From positions 1-64,000 of the forward strand of contig NZ_MASS01000012.1 in NCBI RefSeq assembly GCF_001707885.1: a stretch of 64,000 bases of DNA. The letters run 5' to 3'. Shown here one piece after another: positions 16,697-25,130 of this stretch. The translations under genes and the position numbers were made by a program. The notes beneath the pieces are model-generated. The model worked only from the letters and a program-made list of their open reading frames with translations. It was not told the origin of the DNA and searched no databases. Every line of letters starts with the position of its first letter. Position 1 is the first letter of the stretch. This DNA comes from Desulfosporosinus cupriresistens. GTDB taxonomy: Bacteria > Bacillota > Desulfitobacteriia > Desulfitobacteriales > Desulfitobacteriaceae.

Positions 16697-18373
16697 CTAA
16701 TATTGCAATAACACTGGCAATATCATCGGCCGACGTCGAGTTTTTTCCCACAGATAGTTGTTTAGGCTTTCACGAAGAGCAGACTTCAGGACGCTCCATT
16801 CAATTTGATCTTTTTTCAGCTGAATTTCCAATGTGCTCCCTACGACTTTCTTAGCTCCATCAACCAATTCTCCTGCCTCTTTCATAAACGTAAATCCTCT
16901 CGAAATAATATCCGGCCCAGATAAAAGTCGGTAGGGCTTTGTTTTGGAAAGTGCCGCAATAACCACGACCACACCATCTTGCGCCAATTGTTGACGATCG
17001 CGCAGGACAATATGTCCTACATCTCCAACACCCAGTCCATCAATGTAAACGCTTCCTGCTTCCACACGCTCTCCAAACTCCATTCGATCCGGGGTAAGCT
17101 CGACGCGAGACCCCAGTTGGGTTAAGGCGATGTCCTGGTCTGAATAGCCTAGCGTATGCCCAATCCTTCGTAAAGCAGCCTGATGTCGTATTTCTCCGTG
17201 ATGCGGTATGAGAAAACGAGGGCGGGCGAGACGAATCACGAGCTTAATCTCTTCTTGGTTAGCGTGTCCTGACACGTGAACTTGTCCCATTTCTTTAGTG
17301 ACAACTTCCGCCCCAATTTGATAAAGATGATTTATCGTCTTCCCGACCAATTTCTCATTTCCAGGTATAGGCGTAGCCGCAATAATAACCATATCCCCCA
17401 CGAGGACATTAATTTGTCGATGACTGCTTGTAGCCATCCGTGTTAAGGCGGCTAACGGCTCACCTTGACTCCCGGTGGTAAGTACCAACAACTGTTTCGG
17501 CGGAATGTTTCCAACTTCAGAGCTTTCAACGAGGATGTCCTCATTAGGTAGCTTCAAATATCCTAACTCAATCGCTGTACGCACCACATTCTCCATACTT
17601 CTTCCCACTACACAAACCTTGCGTCCGATATCAGCCGCTGCATTAATTGCTTGTTGAATTCGATGTACGTTCGAGGCGAACGATGCCATTATGATTTTCC
17701 CTTCGGCTCGCTCAAACCACTCCCGCAGAGTTTTTCCTACAGCCATTTCTGACATCGTAACACCTGGGCGTTCAGCATTCGTAGAGTCGCAGAGTAAGGC
17801 CAATATCCCTTCCTCTCCCCAAGCCGCTAGTTTTCCAAGGTCCATGTTTTGACCGTCGATCGGTGTATAGTCGACCTTAAAGTCCCCAGTATAGACAACT
17901 CGACCAACCGGGGTGAGCAAGGAATATCCAACAGCATCTGGAATACTATGGGTTACGCGAAACGCTTCTATTTCAAAAGCTCCAGCCTGGATGCGTTCGC
18001 CCGGCTCTATAATATGCACTAAGGATTCAGGGTAAGGAGTTCTTTCCTGGAGCTTAACTTGAACTAATCCTAAGGTCAATTTTGTTCCATAAATCGGAAC
18101 ATTTAATTTGGGCAAAATGAAAGGGAGACCTCCAATATGGTCTTCATGCCCATGCGTAATAAAAATCCCTTTAATTCGCTCCCGATTTTTTTCCAAATAA
18201 GATATATCGGGTATCACCAAATCGATGCCTAATAGCTCTTCATCAGGGAACTTTACTCCCCCATCAATGACCACAATCGAATCTTCGTATTCAAAGACTA
18301 GTAAGTTCTTCCCGATTTCTCCGGTTCCCCCAAGAGGAATCACACTGAGCTTTGACGTTTTTGGGTATAACAT
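16697..18373 (-). CDS. rnj: Ribonuclease J
   Basis: A metallo-beta-lactamase/beta-CASP ribonuclease with 5'-3' exonuclease and endonuclease activity in RNA decay and maturation. It is 558 aa, the normal length. The metal-binding motif THGHEDHIGG is at residues 73-82. Later motifs GDFKVDYTPIDG and LCDSTNAERPG (beta-CASP), and HVSGHANQEE, LIPHHGEIRH follow, with a C-terminal domain ending the protein. The start is ATG 18373 with a perfect AGGAGGTGA site. That site is locked in the hairpin at 18379-18428. It lies downstream of efp. Confidence 0.96.
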   Translation of the reverse strand: MLYPKTSKLSVIPLGGTGEIGKNLLVFEYEDSIVVIDGGVKFPDEELLGIDLVIPDISYLEKNRERIKGIFITHGHEDHIGGLPFILPKLNVPIYGTKLTLGLVQVKLQERTPYPESLVHIIEPGERIQAGAFEIEAFRVTHSIPDAVGYSLLTPVGRVVYTGDFKVDYTPIDGQNMDLGKLAAWGEEGILALLCDSTNAERPGVTMSEMAVGKTLREWFERAEGKIIMASFASNVHRIQQAINAAADIGRKVCVVGRSMENVVRTAIELGYLKLPNEDILVESSEVGNIPPKQLLVLTTGSQGEPLAALTRMATSSHRQINVLVGDMVIIAATPIPGNEKLVGKTINHLYQIGAEVVTKEMGQVHVSGHANQEEIKLVIRLARPRFLIPHHGEIRHQAALRRIGHTLGYSDQDIALTQLGSRVELTPDRMEFGERVEAGSVYIDGLGVGDVGHIVLRDRQQLAQDGVVVVIAALSKTKPYRLLSGPDIISRGFTFMKEAGELVDGAKKVVGSTLEIQLKKDQIEWSVLKSALRESLNNYLWEKTRRRPMILPVLLQY

Positions 18374-18428
18374 AAAAAATCACCTCCTATGGTAGCAACT
18401 AAAACTAGTTTGCCCCATAAGAGGTGAT
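18374..18428 (-). promoter_or_regulatory. Terminator-like hairpin sequestering the rnj Shine-Dalgarno
   Basis: On the minus strand ATCACCTCTTATGG (18415-18428) pairs with CCATAGGAGGTGAT (18379-18392), 14 bp with one G-U pair and a 22-nt loop. The 3' arm is the rnj Shine-Dalgarno, and the following TTTTTT is the spacer before its ATG. The structure could therefore terminate efp transcripts and also block RNase J translation. Confidence 0.7.
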
Positions 18429-18448
18429 ATCATGTCGTCAAGAATTAA

Positions 18449-19006
18449 TTAAGCCCTTTGAACATAACTTCCCGTCCGAGTGTCGATGATCAACACGTCA
18501 CCTTCATTAACAAAGAAAGGAACTTGAACCACTGCACCTGTCTCCAACGTTGCTGGTTTTGTGCCTCCGGTCGCTGTATCGCCTTTAACTCCCGGCTCAG
18601 TGGCCGCAACGGTAAGCTGGACAGAATTTGGCACATCAACTCCAATAACCTCTACATCATAGAAAAGTACCCCTAGAGTCATGTTCTCTTTAAGCCATTT
18701 GACACCGTCCCCGATTTGCCCCTCCGTTAAAGAAGTTTGCTCATATGTTTCTTTGTCCATAACCACAAAATGTTCTCCGTCTTTATAAAGATAATCCATT
18801 TCACGACGTTCAACGTGGGCCTTCTCCACTTTTTCTCCGGCATTAAATCTCCGCTCTACGACTCCACCCGTCTTGACGTTCTTCAATTTGGTACGAACAA
18901 AAGCTGCTCCTTTTCCTGGCTTAACATGTTGGAACTCAACTACTGCGAATACATCACCATCTAATTCAATGGTAAGACCTGTTTTAAAATCATTTGTTGA
19001 AATCAT
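18449..19006 (-). CDS. efp: Elongation factor P
   Basis: EF-P rescues ribosomes stalled at polyproline stretches. The 185-residue protein has the KOW-like N-domain with the loop [17 protein letters not shown] (tip lysine at residue 32), the OB domain and the C-terminal OB domain ending in a [15 protein letters not shown] motif. ATG 19006 is preceded by AGGGGG. It lies between pepQ and rnj, close to the Firmicutes pepQ-efp-spoIIIA order, with rnj and the GGDEF-EAL gene inserted. The modification enzyme for the tip lysine, if any, is not in the window. Confidence 0.97.
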   Translation of the reverse strand: MISTNDFKTGLTIELDGDVFAVVEFQHVKPGKGAAFVRTKLKNVKTGGVVERRFNAGEKVEKAHVERREMDYLYKDGEHFVVMDKETYEQTSLTEGQIGDGVKWLKENMTLGVLFYDVEVIGVDVPNSVQLTVAATEPGVKGDTATGGTKPATLETGAVVQVPFFVNEGDVLIIDTRTGSYVQRA

Positions 19007-19087
19007 AAATGTCTTTTTCCCCCTAAAAATTCTTGTATAGTTAGTTTGTCCCTTTCTAAAGTTAAATACTTAGAAAGTCCACAAACT

Positions 19088-20149
19088 TTACTCTAAGATA
19101 ATGAATTCTTTCGGTGCCTGTGTCAATACTTCGCACCCGTTTTCAGTCACTAAAACAATATCTTCAATCCGGACGCCGCCCCAATCCGGGATATAAATAC
19201 CCGGTTCGACGGTAACGACCATGCCCGGTTCAAGCACCCGTTCTTCTCGAATATTGAGATTGGGTCCTTCATGGATAGCCAACCCCACGGAGTGTCCTAA
19301 GCCGTGTCCAAAGTAATCACCATAACCGGCCTCGTCAATTAGTTTGCGAGCTACCGCATCCACTTCTTTTCCGGTCCGCCCTGGTTCAACCGCCTTAATC
19401 CCTGCCCGTTGAGCTGCCAAGACAGTCTCGTAAACTTTCCGGTGCTTGTCTCCCGGATCGCCCAAGAAAACTGTTCGTGTGATATCTGAACAGTAGCCCT
19501 GATAGATCGCTCCAAAATCCATCGTCAGGAACTCACCCAATTGAATTCGCTTCGAACTAGCCGTCCCGTGAGGCATCGCTGAACGGACGCCAGAAGCAAT
19601 AATAAAATCAAAAGAACCTCCGCTTGCCCCAGCGCGGCGCATAGAAAATTCTAAGTTTAGGCCAATTTCTTCTTCCGTCTGCCCAATTTCGATGCTCTTT
19701 AAGGTTTCAGCAAAAGCACCATCTGCAATTCGTACGGCTTGCCGAATCAACTCAATCTCTGACTTATCTTTCACCGAACGCAAATGACTAACAAGGTTCG
19801 GTAGAGACAGAAGTTCAGCTTGTCTAAAGGCATCTTTCAGTTGTCCGTAGTCAACATAGGTGATAAAATCCCCTTCAAAGCCAACCCGTTGGGCATTAAG
19901 CCCAATTTCTTCTAAGAAAGCGAAATGGTCTTGGCCCGTCTTAATAACTTCGAACTCAGGAGCCTGGGCCTTGGCCTGTTCTATGTAACGAAAATCAGTC
20001 AGCAAAAAAGCCTTTTCTAGAGTAATATAGAGGGTTGCCTCTCCTCCGGAAAATCCACTAAGATACCGTCCATTCTCAGGGCGGATAACCACATACGCAT
20101 CGATTTTTTCTTCGAGCATCTGTTGGCGCATCCGTTTTAACCGACTCAT
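19088..20149 (-). CDS. Xaa-Pro aminopeptidase family metallopeptidase (M24)
   Basis: A cytosolic dipeptidase or aminopeptidase of the pita-bread M24B family, 353 aa. It has a creatinase-like N-domain (1-120), then the catalytic domain with metal ligands in [20 protein letters not shown] (two Asp), [16 protein letters not shown] (His), [16 protein letters not shown] (Glu) and a final Glu region. It sits directly before efp, as papA/yqhT does in B. subtilis. The start is ATG 20149 with AAGGGG ten bases upstream; a longer frame back to 20203 overlaps aroQ and adds non-family residues. Substrate choice between Xaa-Pro peptides is not visible. Confidence 0.93.
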   Translation of the reverse strand: MSRLKRMRQQMLEEKIDAYVVIRPENGRYLSGFSGGEATLYITLEKAFLLTDFRYIEQAKAQAPEFEVIKTGQDHFAFLEEIGLNAQRVGFEGDFITYVDYGQLKDAFRQAELLSLPNLVSHLRSVKDKSEIELIRQAVRIADGAFAETLKSIEIGQTEEEIGLNLEFSMRRAGASGGSFDFIIASGVRSAMPHGTASSKRIQLGEFLTMDFGAIYQGYCSDITRTVFLGDPGDKHRKVYETVLAAQRAGIKAVEPGRTGKEVDAVARKLIDEAGYGDYFGHGLGHSVGLAIHEGPNLNIREERVLEPGMVVTVEPGIYIPDWGGVRIEDIVLVTENGCEVLTQAPKEFIILE

Positions 20150-20165
20150 GATGAAAATCCCCTTT

Positions 20166-20612
20166 TTATTCTTTTTCTCGACGACCTTGGTAGTCGAGGG
20201 CATAACGCATTGCTAAAACATAACCATCTGCTCCCAAACCTGAAACTTGTCCGATACAGACCGGAGCAATAACGGAATTGGCTCGAAACGCTTCACGCGC
20301 ATGAATGTTGGAAAGATGAACTTCGAGTGTAGGAACCCTTACCGCACGAATGGCATCCCGGATCGCATAACTTGTATGCGTCCAAGCACCAGGATTTAGA
20401 ATCAGAAAATCGGCAGGGGTTAAAGCTTGAATCCAATCCAAGAGATCTCCCTCATGATTCGTTTGCCGACATTCCGCGGCTATTCCTACCTGATTCGCTA
20501 CCGCTAACACTTCCTGATTAATCTCTGCCAAGGTGCGTGACCCGTAATGTTCCGGTTCACGTAACCCTAATAAATTCAAATTAGGCCCATGAAATACCCA
20601 TATACTTGCCAA
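20166..20612 (-). CDS. aroQ: Type II 3-dehydroquinate dehydratase
   Basis: Converts 3-dehydroquinate to 3-dehydroshikimate, the third step of chorismate synthesis. 148 aa, typical for the dodecameric type II enzyme. Signature GPNLNLLGLREPEHYG is near the N-terminus (the flexible-lid Tyr belongs here), with LILNPGAWTHTSYAIRDAI in the middle and EVHLSNIHAREAFR carrying catalytic His. The start is TTG 20612 with GGAAGTG upstream. It is separated from the main aro genes (31-35 kb) by the pilus cluster. It is followed 16 bp later by the peptidase gene. Confidence 0.96.
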   Translation of the reverse strand: MASIWVFHGPNLNLLGLREPEHYGSRTLAEINQEVLAVANQVGIAAECRQTNHEGDLLDWIQALTPADFLILNPGAWTHTSYAIRDAIRAVRVPTLEVHLSNIHAREAFRANSVIAPVCIGQVSGLGADGYVLAMRYALDYQGRREKE

Positions 20613-20699
20613 TTTATCACTTCCTCATCACTTACCCAAAATTTTATCACAATTTCGTACTGTAGCATAGTATTTTCAATTGAAGACCATCTCAAACGC

Positions 20700-20725
20700 A
20701 AAACCTCCGTTGAAACGGAGGTTTT
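20700..20725 (-). terminator. Terminator of the LysM gene
   Basis: Perfect 12-bp arms aaaacctccgtt and aacggaggtttt with T-rich flanks, 28 bp past the LysM gene stop. It separates the pilus cluster from aroQ. Confidence 0.9.
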
Positions 20726-20752
20726 GTACAGCTACTCAGAAAGCACAAGTTA

Positions 20753-21436
20753 TCAACGCTGATTAAATGGAAACGTCATCCGCCAGCGCTGTTGTTCCGG
20801 CATCTGCCCAAAGCCTTGTGACAGTTCTGATGCAGGTTGCATTCCCTGGCCATATTGCGGAGTTGCATTGAATGGCGTTTCTTGCATTTGAGCTTGCGGA
20901 GTTTGTTGTGTTGGAAACTGCTGCTGTTGAGACATTTGCTGCCCTTGGGCTGGGGCTTGAGTTTGGGTTGCTGGTGCATGTTTTCCCTGCTCTATGGTAT
21001 CCCCATTACCGCTCACTAAACGAGGGGAGAGTACCACGTCTAAATTACTGAGCATAATTTGCACTTCACACGGCCCACCTTCCCCTGCTGGTTGAATTTT
21101 ACGGATCTCAGTACGCGGAAGAATAAAGTGAATCTCGTGGGGAGTTTTGGGTTCACCGACGCGTCGCAAACGAAGACGAACTCCTTCAACTTCCATTTCT
21201 ACATCATCAAGATAATCGCCCACAAACTCTTGTCCGCGATTCGCACTAATATCTGCATATTGTTCTTGCCCTTTAGGTAGCCCCTTAAATTCTGGCAGAA
21301 CAATTTTTTGTCCAATTTGAAGTTTCAGAGGATCAACACTCGGATTGACCTGGAGGAAATCGTCACAAGTCCCTCCCCAGCGTTGTGCCAAACAATGAAA
21401 ATTATCCCCGGGTTGAATGCTGTATACCATACCCAC
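20753..21436 (-). CDS. LysM-domain protein with Gln/Met-rich tail, function unknown
   Basis: A 227-residue protein with no signal peptide. Residues ~4-50 are a LysM domain (YSIQPGDNFHCLAQRWGG and LQIGQKIVLPEF). Residues ~60-140 form a beta-rich region I do not recognise, with VEGVRLRLRRVGEP and EVQIMLSNLDVVL. Residues ~150-227 are very rich in Gln, Pro and Met, with QQQQ and repeated QM/QTP patterns. LysM proteins without an export signal, made in the mother cell, are common in spore coats (SafA-like). A coat or cortex role is therefore possible, as is a link to the pilus genes upstream. The start is GTG 21436 with GGAGGGG seven bases away. Confidence 0.7.
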   Translation of the reverse strand: MGMVYSIQPGDNFHCLAQRWGGTCDDFLQVNPSVDPLKLQIGQKIVLPEFKGLPKGQEQYADISANRGQEFVGDYLDDVEMEVEGVRLRLRRVGEPKTPHEIHFILPRTEIRKIQPAGEGGPCEVQIMLSNLDVVLSPRLVSGNGDTIEQGKHAPATQTQAPAQGQQMSQQQQFPTQQTPQAQMQETPFNATPQYGQGMQPASELSQGFGQMPEQQRWRMTFPFNQR

Positions 21437-21568
21437 CCTACATCCCCTCCTCTCCCTAACCTATGAAAGAAAGGGAATGTCTTGTTCCAATAATTACCAA
21501 TAAAATTATTTAATCCTCCCTCCGTTGACCGTTAAGGTCAGATCAATGTTTTTTGCCAAAAATATAAT

Positions 21569-22126
21569 TTACCCTCCCGTACAGAAATAGATCTGGAGAA
21601 GGGCCTCCCCACCCTCAGCATCTAAAACTACTTCTTGAAGATGTATGTTGCCCACTGATGTTTCCTCAAGTAGTTTGAGTGACGTGACAATCCCCTCCCA
21701 GTTGCCCCGTAAGTGGAAGCGAACGAGACTATAATCTAAGCCGACTCCCTTGCCTGTTTCTCGCCGCTCGCCAAATCGCTCAACATTTAAGGTAACAACG
21801 TCCACCCTCTCTTTATCAAACTCACCTTGACACCGCTCTATAATATCAGGCAACTGGTCCATTGTGGGCATGATGTCGGCTTTGGTTTGCAGTTTGGTAA
21901 TCACACTACCCGTCCTCAATACCTGTTGCCAATAAGTTTTCTCCTTTTGTAACGAGCGCCAGTGCAGATAAGCCGGTTGCCAGAACAAAAGAAATCCCAA
22001 GACCGTGCCGAACAAAAATACTCCAGTGATTCCCTTTACCCTACGCACTGAGAGGCTCTGAAGAAAGGGGCTCGCTGTAGGTTTTACCAAACGTTGAAAA
22101 TTAATTTCACCGGGAGAATAAGCCAT
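21569..22126 (-). CDS. pilO: PilO-like type IV pilus assembly protein
   Basis: A 185-residue bitopic membrane protein: a cytosolic N-terminus of about 30 residues, one transmembrane helix (GVFLFGTVLGFLLFWQPAY), a coiled-coil-prone segment, then a ferredoxin-like extracytoplasmic domain including WEGIVTSLKLLEE and ending in beta strands. Sequence identity to PilO is weak, and the call rests mostly on topology and on its place right after the pilM-pilN fusion (4 bp apart). It would form part of the inner alignment platform of the pilus machine. Confidence 0.75.
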   Translation of the reverse strand: MAYSPGEINFQRLVKPTASPFLQSLSVRRVKGITGVFLFGTVLGFLLFWQPAYLHWRSLQKEKTYWQQVLRTGSVITKLQTKADIMPTMDQLPDIIERCQGEFDKERVDVVTLNVERFGERRETGKGVGLDYSLVRFHLRGNWEGIVTSLKLLEETSVGNIHLQEVVLDAEGGEALLQIYFCTGG

Positions 22127-22129
22127 ATT

Positions 22130-23662
22130 TCACCCTTCCTCTTCTAAGGATGCGCCTGTGTTTGTCAGCGTATTCTCCGCCGAGTTCTCGATCGTGTTGA
22201 CTGGTTCCGTACCAGCTTGCCCCCGTTTAGCACTAAGAGAAAACTCGACGTTGTTAACTGTTGTCAATTTATACCTCGTTAAAGTAGGTTGTTCCCAGCC
22301 CATAGTCCGTAAGGTACGGATCAGGGTTTCGACACTTCTAGCTTCCTTGGCACTTCCACTTAAAGACATGCTGCCTTGTTTGTAAACCACTTGTTCAATT
22401 TTCAGTTCCGTGCCCGCCAAAACTTGTAGGCCTTGAATCTGAGCTAAACCCGCTCCTACTCTTGTCGAGTGCATTACCTTATGCCAAGCGATTTCGAGAT
22501 CTTTCTGGTCTTTGGCCTGGGCCACGATCTCAGTACCTTCGCGAGAAAGTAATTGAACCTCTTCTTGGAGGGGCAGAGCCATTTGACAAAGTGAAAACCA
22601 AATTATTGTTCCAATCATAAAAAGCACCAATAAGAGCAACGCCATCCTGTGATACCTGCGTTGAACTGTCTGAGCTCTACTCGGTTGACGCCAAAGATTA
22701 AGCACCGGAAGATGTGCTGAAATCCGTATCCCATAGCCAACAGCCACCTCGCCCCACGAACTAATTCCCTCAAAAACCTCTTGCCAGGAACCAGGAACGT
22801 TCCTTAGCTTGGCCTTCTCTACGGTTGAGACATGATTTGAAGCCAGTAAACCAAGCGCCAGGACCTCTACCACAGAGTCTCCGCTCCAAACCAAGCGCCT
22901 CAATTCGAGATCCTGATGTTGTGTTCTGTAATACAAGAGAAAACGCCGAATCTCCTTTGCCCACTCTTCTGGCTGCACGGCCACCCTTCCCTCATTTTTC
23001 TCAGTTGAAGAAAGGGAAAGCGTTCGCTCAAGAGAAGGCAAAGAGCGTACGTTTTCCGGGACCGTTCCACGAAACAATGCCATTTGCACAGAATCAAACG
23101 CTCCCTGAAGGTATAGGACACCTTCGTTTGGTTCAAATCCTAAGGCTTGCCCTAAGATAGAAAAAGAAAAGTCAACGCCCTTTACCTTAAAACCTGCTTG
23201 ATCCAAAATAAAAACATACCGTTCCAGTAAACTCTGTCGGGTTGCGCCCAGCAACACTTGTAGATTTTTGTGTTTTTCTTCGGATAGCACAAGGAAATCA
23301 AAGAGTAAATCCGATCTGACAATGGAAATTTCTTCATCGATCAGCAGAGAGATCGCCGATTTCCTGTCGCGCTTAGGAATCCAAGGCAACGAATACGAGC
23401 GAATAAATCCTTGTTGCAGAGGGATTGCCAAATACGCGATTTGACTTTCACCCAAGTGCTGTGCCCTATACGATGTCAAAATATCGCTTAAAACATTTTC
23501 ATTCCGCACATTTCCCTGTTCGATGACTCCAGCCGGTATTGGTATGCAGTCGAACTTGACATTAGCAGAACTATGACCCGGATTTCGAAACAAAGGGGCC
23601 GAAAACCAAAAAGCTCGAATTTCCGCATCCGTCAATTCAAAGACCACTGATCTTTTTCGCAT
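22130..23662 (-). CDS. PilM-PilN fusion, type IV pilus assembly
   Basis: A 510-residue protein joining two parts normally encoded separately. Residues ~1-330 are a PilM-like actin-fold domain (RKRSVVFELTDAEIRAFWFS at the start, AYLAIPLQQGFIRSYSLPW and a region like EISIVRSDLLFDFLVL). Then comes a transmembrane helix (MALLLLVLFMIGTIIWFSL) and a PilN-like periplasmic-type domain with QGLQVLAGTELKIEQVVYK. The start is ATG 23662 with AAGGGGTG upstream; the frame further up runs through the CGAACCACGAA repeat and is not coding. With PilO it makes the platform for PilC and the motor ATPases. Confidence 0.8.
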   Translation of the reverse strand: MRKRSVVFELTDAEIRAFWFSAPLFRNPGHSSANVKFDCIPIPAGVIEQGNVRNENVLSDILTSYRAQHLGESQIAYLAIPLQQGFIRSYSLPWIPKRDRKSAISLLIDEEISIVRSDLLFDFLVLSEEKHKNLQVLLGATRQSLLERYVFILDQAGFKVKGVDFSFSILGQALGFEPNEGVLYLQGAFDSVQMALFRGTVPENVRSLPSLERTLSLSSTEKNEGRVAVQPEEWAKEIRRFLLYYRTQHQDLELRRLVWSGDSVVEVLALGLLASNHVSTVEKAKLRNVPGSWQEVFEGISSWGEVAVGYGIRISAHLPVLNLWRQPSRAQTVQRRYHRMALLLLVLFMIGTIIWFSLCQMALPLQEEVQLLSREGTEIVAQAKDQKDLEIAWHKVMHSTRVGAGLAQIQGLQVLAGTELKIEQVVYKQGSMSLSGSAKEARSVETLIRTLRTMGWEQPTLTRYKLTTVNNVEFSLSAKRGQAGTEPVNTIENSAENTLTNTGASLEEEG

Positions 23663-23676
23663 AGAAACACCCCTTA

Positions 23677-23714
23677 TCGTGGTTCGATATTCGTAGTTCG
23701 TGGTTCGAACAACG
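23677..23714. repeat. CGTGGTTCG-type short repeat upstream of pilMN
   Basis: tcgtggttcgatattcg, then tagttcgtggttcgaac, ending 15 bases before the pilMN start codon. Arrangement and distance mirror 4627-4670 upstream of asp23. Confidence 0.8.
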
Positions 23715-23734
23715 AATGAATACATTGTTTGTTA

Positions 23735-23782
23735 TTCGTGGTTCATGGGTATCGATTCGTAGTCTGTTATCGAATATCGAAA
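23735..23782. repeat. Second CGTGGTTCG-type block, between pilD and pilMN
   Basis: ttcgtggttcatgggtatcg followed by attcgtagtctgttatcg and aatatcgaaatcg. It is looser than the block at 23677 and lies right after the pilD stop on the minus strand. Confidence 0.55.
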
Positions 23783-23786
23783 TCGA

Positions 23787-24545
23787 TTAACCCCAGTACC
23801 AAGTGAAAATCTGTGTTCCCCATAATAACGTTAAGAATGCTCCCACGGCAAGAAAGGGTCCAAAGGGAATCTGTTGACGAAAGCGCTGTCGACCTAACAA
23901 GAGGAGAAAAATCCCGGTGAACGCTCCTACAAAGCTTCCTATAAACACTGCAAGAAAGATAGCAGGAAAACCTAAGAAGGCACCCAGCGCAGCAACCAGC
24001 TTGACATCTCCAAGTCCCATTCCTTGGGGATAAATTCGGGCAATTCCCCAGAATATTCCCCCAGCACCCAAGGCGCTGAGCACGCTCTCCCATCCGCCCG
24101 GATCTCCCGGTATGAAAAAAGCTCCTAGTATTCCGATTCCTAATAGAGGAAACGTAAGGACATCCGGCAAACGAAACGTATCCAGATCAATAAAAGATAA
24201 GGCCACTAGTACGGCTACAAAGATTAAATTTAAAAGGAGTCTTACCGGATTAATCTCCATGCTCAATTTAAATGTAGCCGTAATATAGAAAAGAATCCCT
24301 GTGAGGAGTTCTACAAGGGGATACCTCCAAGAAATTTTCGCGTGACAACTACGGCACACTCCTTTCTGGAACAAAAAACTGAGCACTGGGATAATTTCCC
24401 AGAATCGAAGGGCATGTCTGCAAGTGGGACAGTGGGAACCGGGTGTAACAATGGATTCCCCACGAGGGACACGAAAAATGACTACGTTCAAAAAACTACC
24501 AATCAGGAGTCCGAAAAGCCCAATTGTTATATTTAATAAATACAA
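23787..24545 (-). CDS. pilD: Prepilin peptidase / N-methyltransferase
   Basis: Cleaves the type III signal peptides of pilin precursors and N-methylates the new N-terminus. 252 aa, polytopic membrane protein. The cytosolic loop has the zinc-binding CPTC and CRSC pairs. The aspartyl-protease motifs are FIDLDTFRLPD (first Asp) and GLGDVKL (GxGD motif). The start is TTG 24545 with GAGGAC upstream. It lies between pilA and pilMN, and its substrates are the five or six pilin-like proteins of this cluster. Confidence 0.95.
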   Translation of the reverse strand: MYLLNITIGLFGLLIGSFLNVVIFRVPRGESIVTPGSHCPTCRHALRFWEIIPVLSFLFQKGVCRSCHAKISWRYPLVELLTGILFYITATFKLSMEINPVRLLLNLIFVAVLVALSFIDLDTFRLPDVLTFPLLGIGILGAFFIPGDPGGWESVLSALGAGGIFWGIARIYPQGMGLGDVKLVAALGAFLGFPAIFLAVFIGSFVGAFTGIFLLLLGRQRFRQQIPFGPFLAVGAFLTLLWGTQIFTWYWG

Positions 24546-24607
24546 TGACTGTCCTCATTTCCGGTGAGATCTCTATGCTTCAAGCAATGCTTAACTTAAA
24601 ATCAAGG

Positions 24608-25096
24608 TTAATTAGCCGACGTCCAAAGAACATTGTCTAAACTTTCATCATACGCTCGGACCTCGGCTGCGAAGCCATCGCCAAATAAATAAATCATAAT
24701 CGTATTAGTCTTAGTGTCAGGAATAACAATATCTGTGGGATCTGTAGCATCGGCCTTGATCTTAACTACACCAAATCCCTTGTTTTCCTCAGGGACAATT
24801 TGTTGAGTCGTCGATTTGTCCAACGTACTAATGTACTTGGGAATGAGTTTCGAACTAGTCACTGTTCCTTCAGTCACGGTCAAATCATCGTCCTTAGGAT
24901 ACATTCCTGTCTCGAGCTGAAAACGATCAAGCGCCGCTTTGACCTCGTGTGCTGTCGCAACATCCGCTTTTCGCCGCGCGTTTGCAGTGCTTGAACCCAA
25001 TTTAGGAATTACTATAGCGCCCAAGACGCCGATAATAATGATCACCGCAAGCACTTCAATTAATGTAAATCCATTTTCTCTCTTGATATTATCCAT
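24608..25096 (-). CDS. pilA: Type IV major pilin-like protein
   Basis: A 162-residue prepilin with a short leader MDNIKRENG, the cleavage site G^FTLIEVLAV (Glu at +5), a hydrophobic helix up to IPKLG, then a polar globular domain. AHEVKAALDRFQLETGMYP followed by a region like that of GspG/PilA shows the typical amphipathic alpha-1 continuation. GGAGG lies nine bases before ATG 25096. It directly follows pilC and precedes pilD. Its size and position suggest the main fibre subunit, although this cluster has other candidates. Confidence 0.9.
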   Translation of the reverse strand: MDNIKRENGFTLIEVLAVIIIIGVLGAIVIPKLGSSTANARRKADVATAHEVKAALDRFQLETGMYPKDDDLTVTEGTVTSSKLIPKYISTLDKSTTQQIVPEENKGFGVVKIKADATDPTDIVIPDTKTNTIMIYLFGDGFAAEVRAYDESLDNVLWTSAN

Positions 25097-25130
25097 CCCA
25101 TTCAACCTCCATATCTTTAAATAATTGTAG

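Noticed and set aside
19043..19088. Imperfect hairpin between the M24 peptidase gene and efp as a terminator
   Set aside because: agtttgt...acaaact arms pair with mismatches, but no U-run follows on the minus strand and it touches the peptidase stop; at most a processing hairpin.
21480..21545. Terminator after pilO
   Set aside because: Only a 5-bp tgacc/ggtca stem was visible, too weak to claim.
23663..23725. N-terminal extension of the PilM-PilN protein
   Set aside because: It encodes the same repeat; AAGGGGTG before ATG 23662 gives the start.
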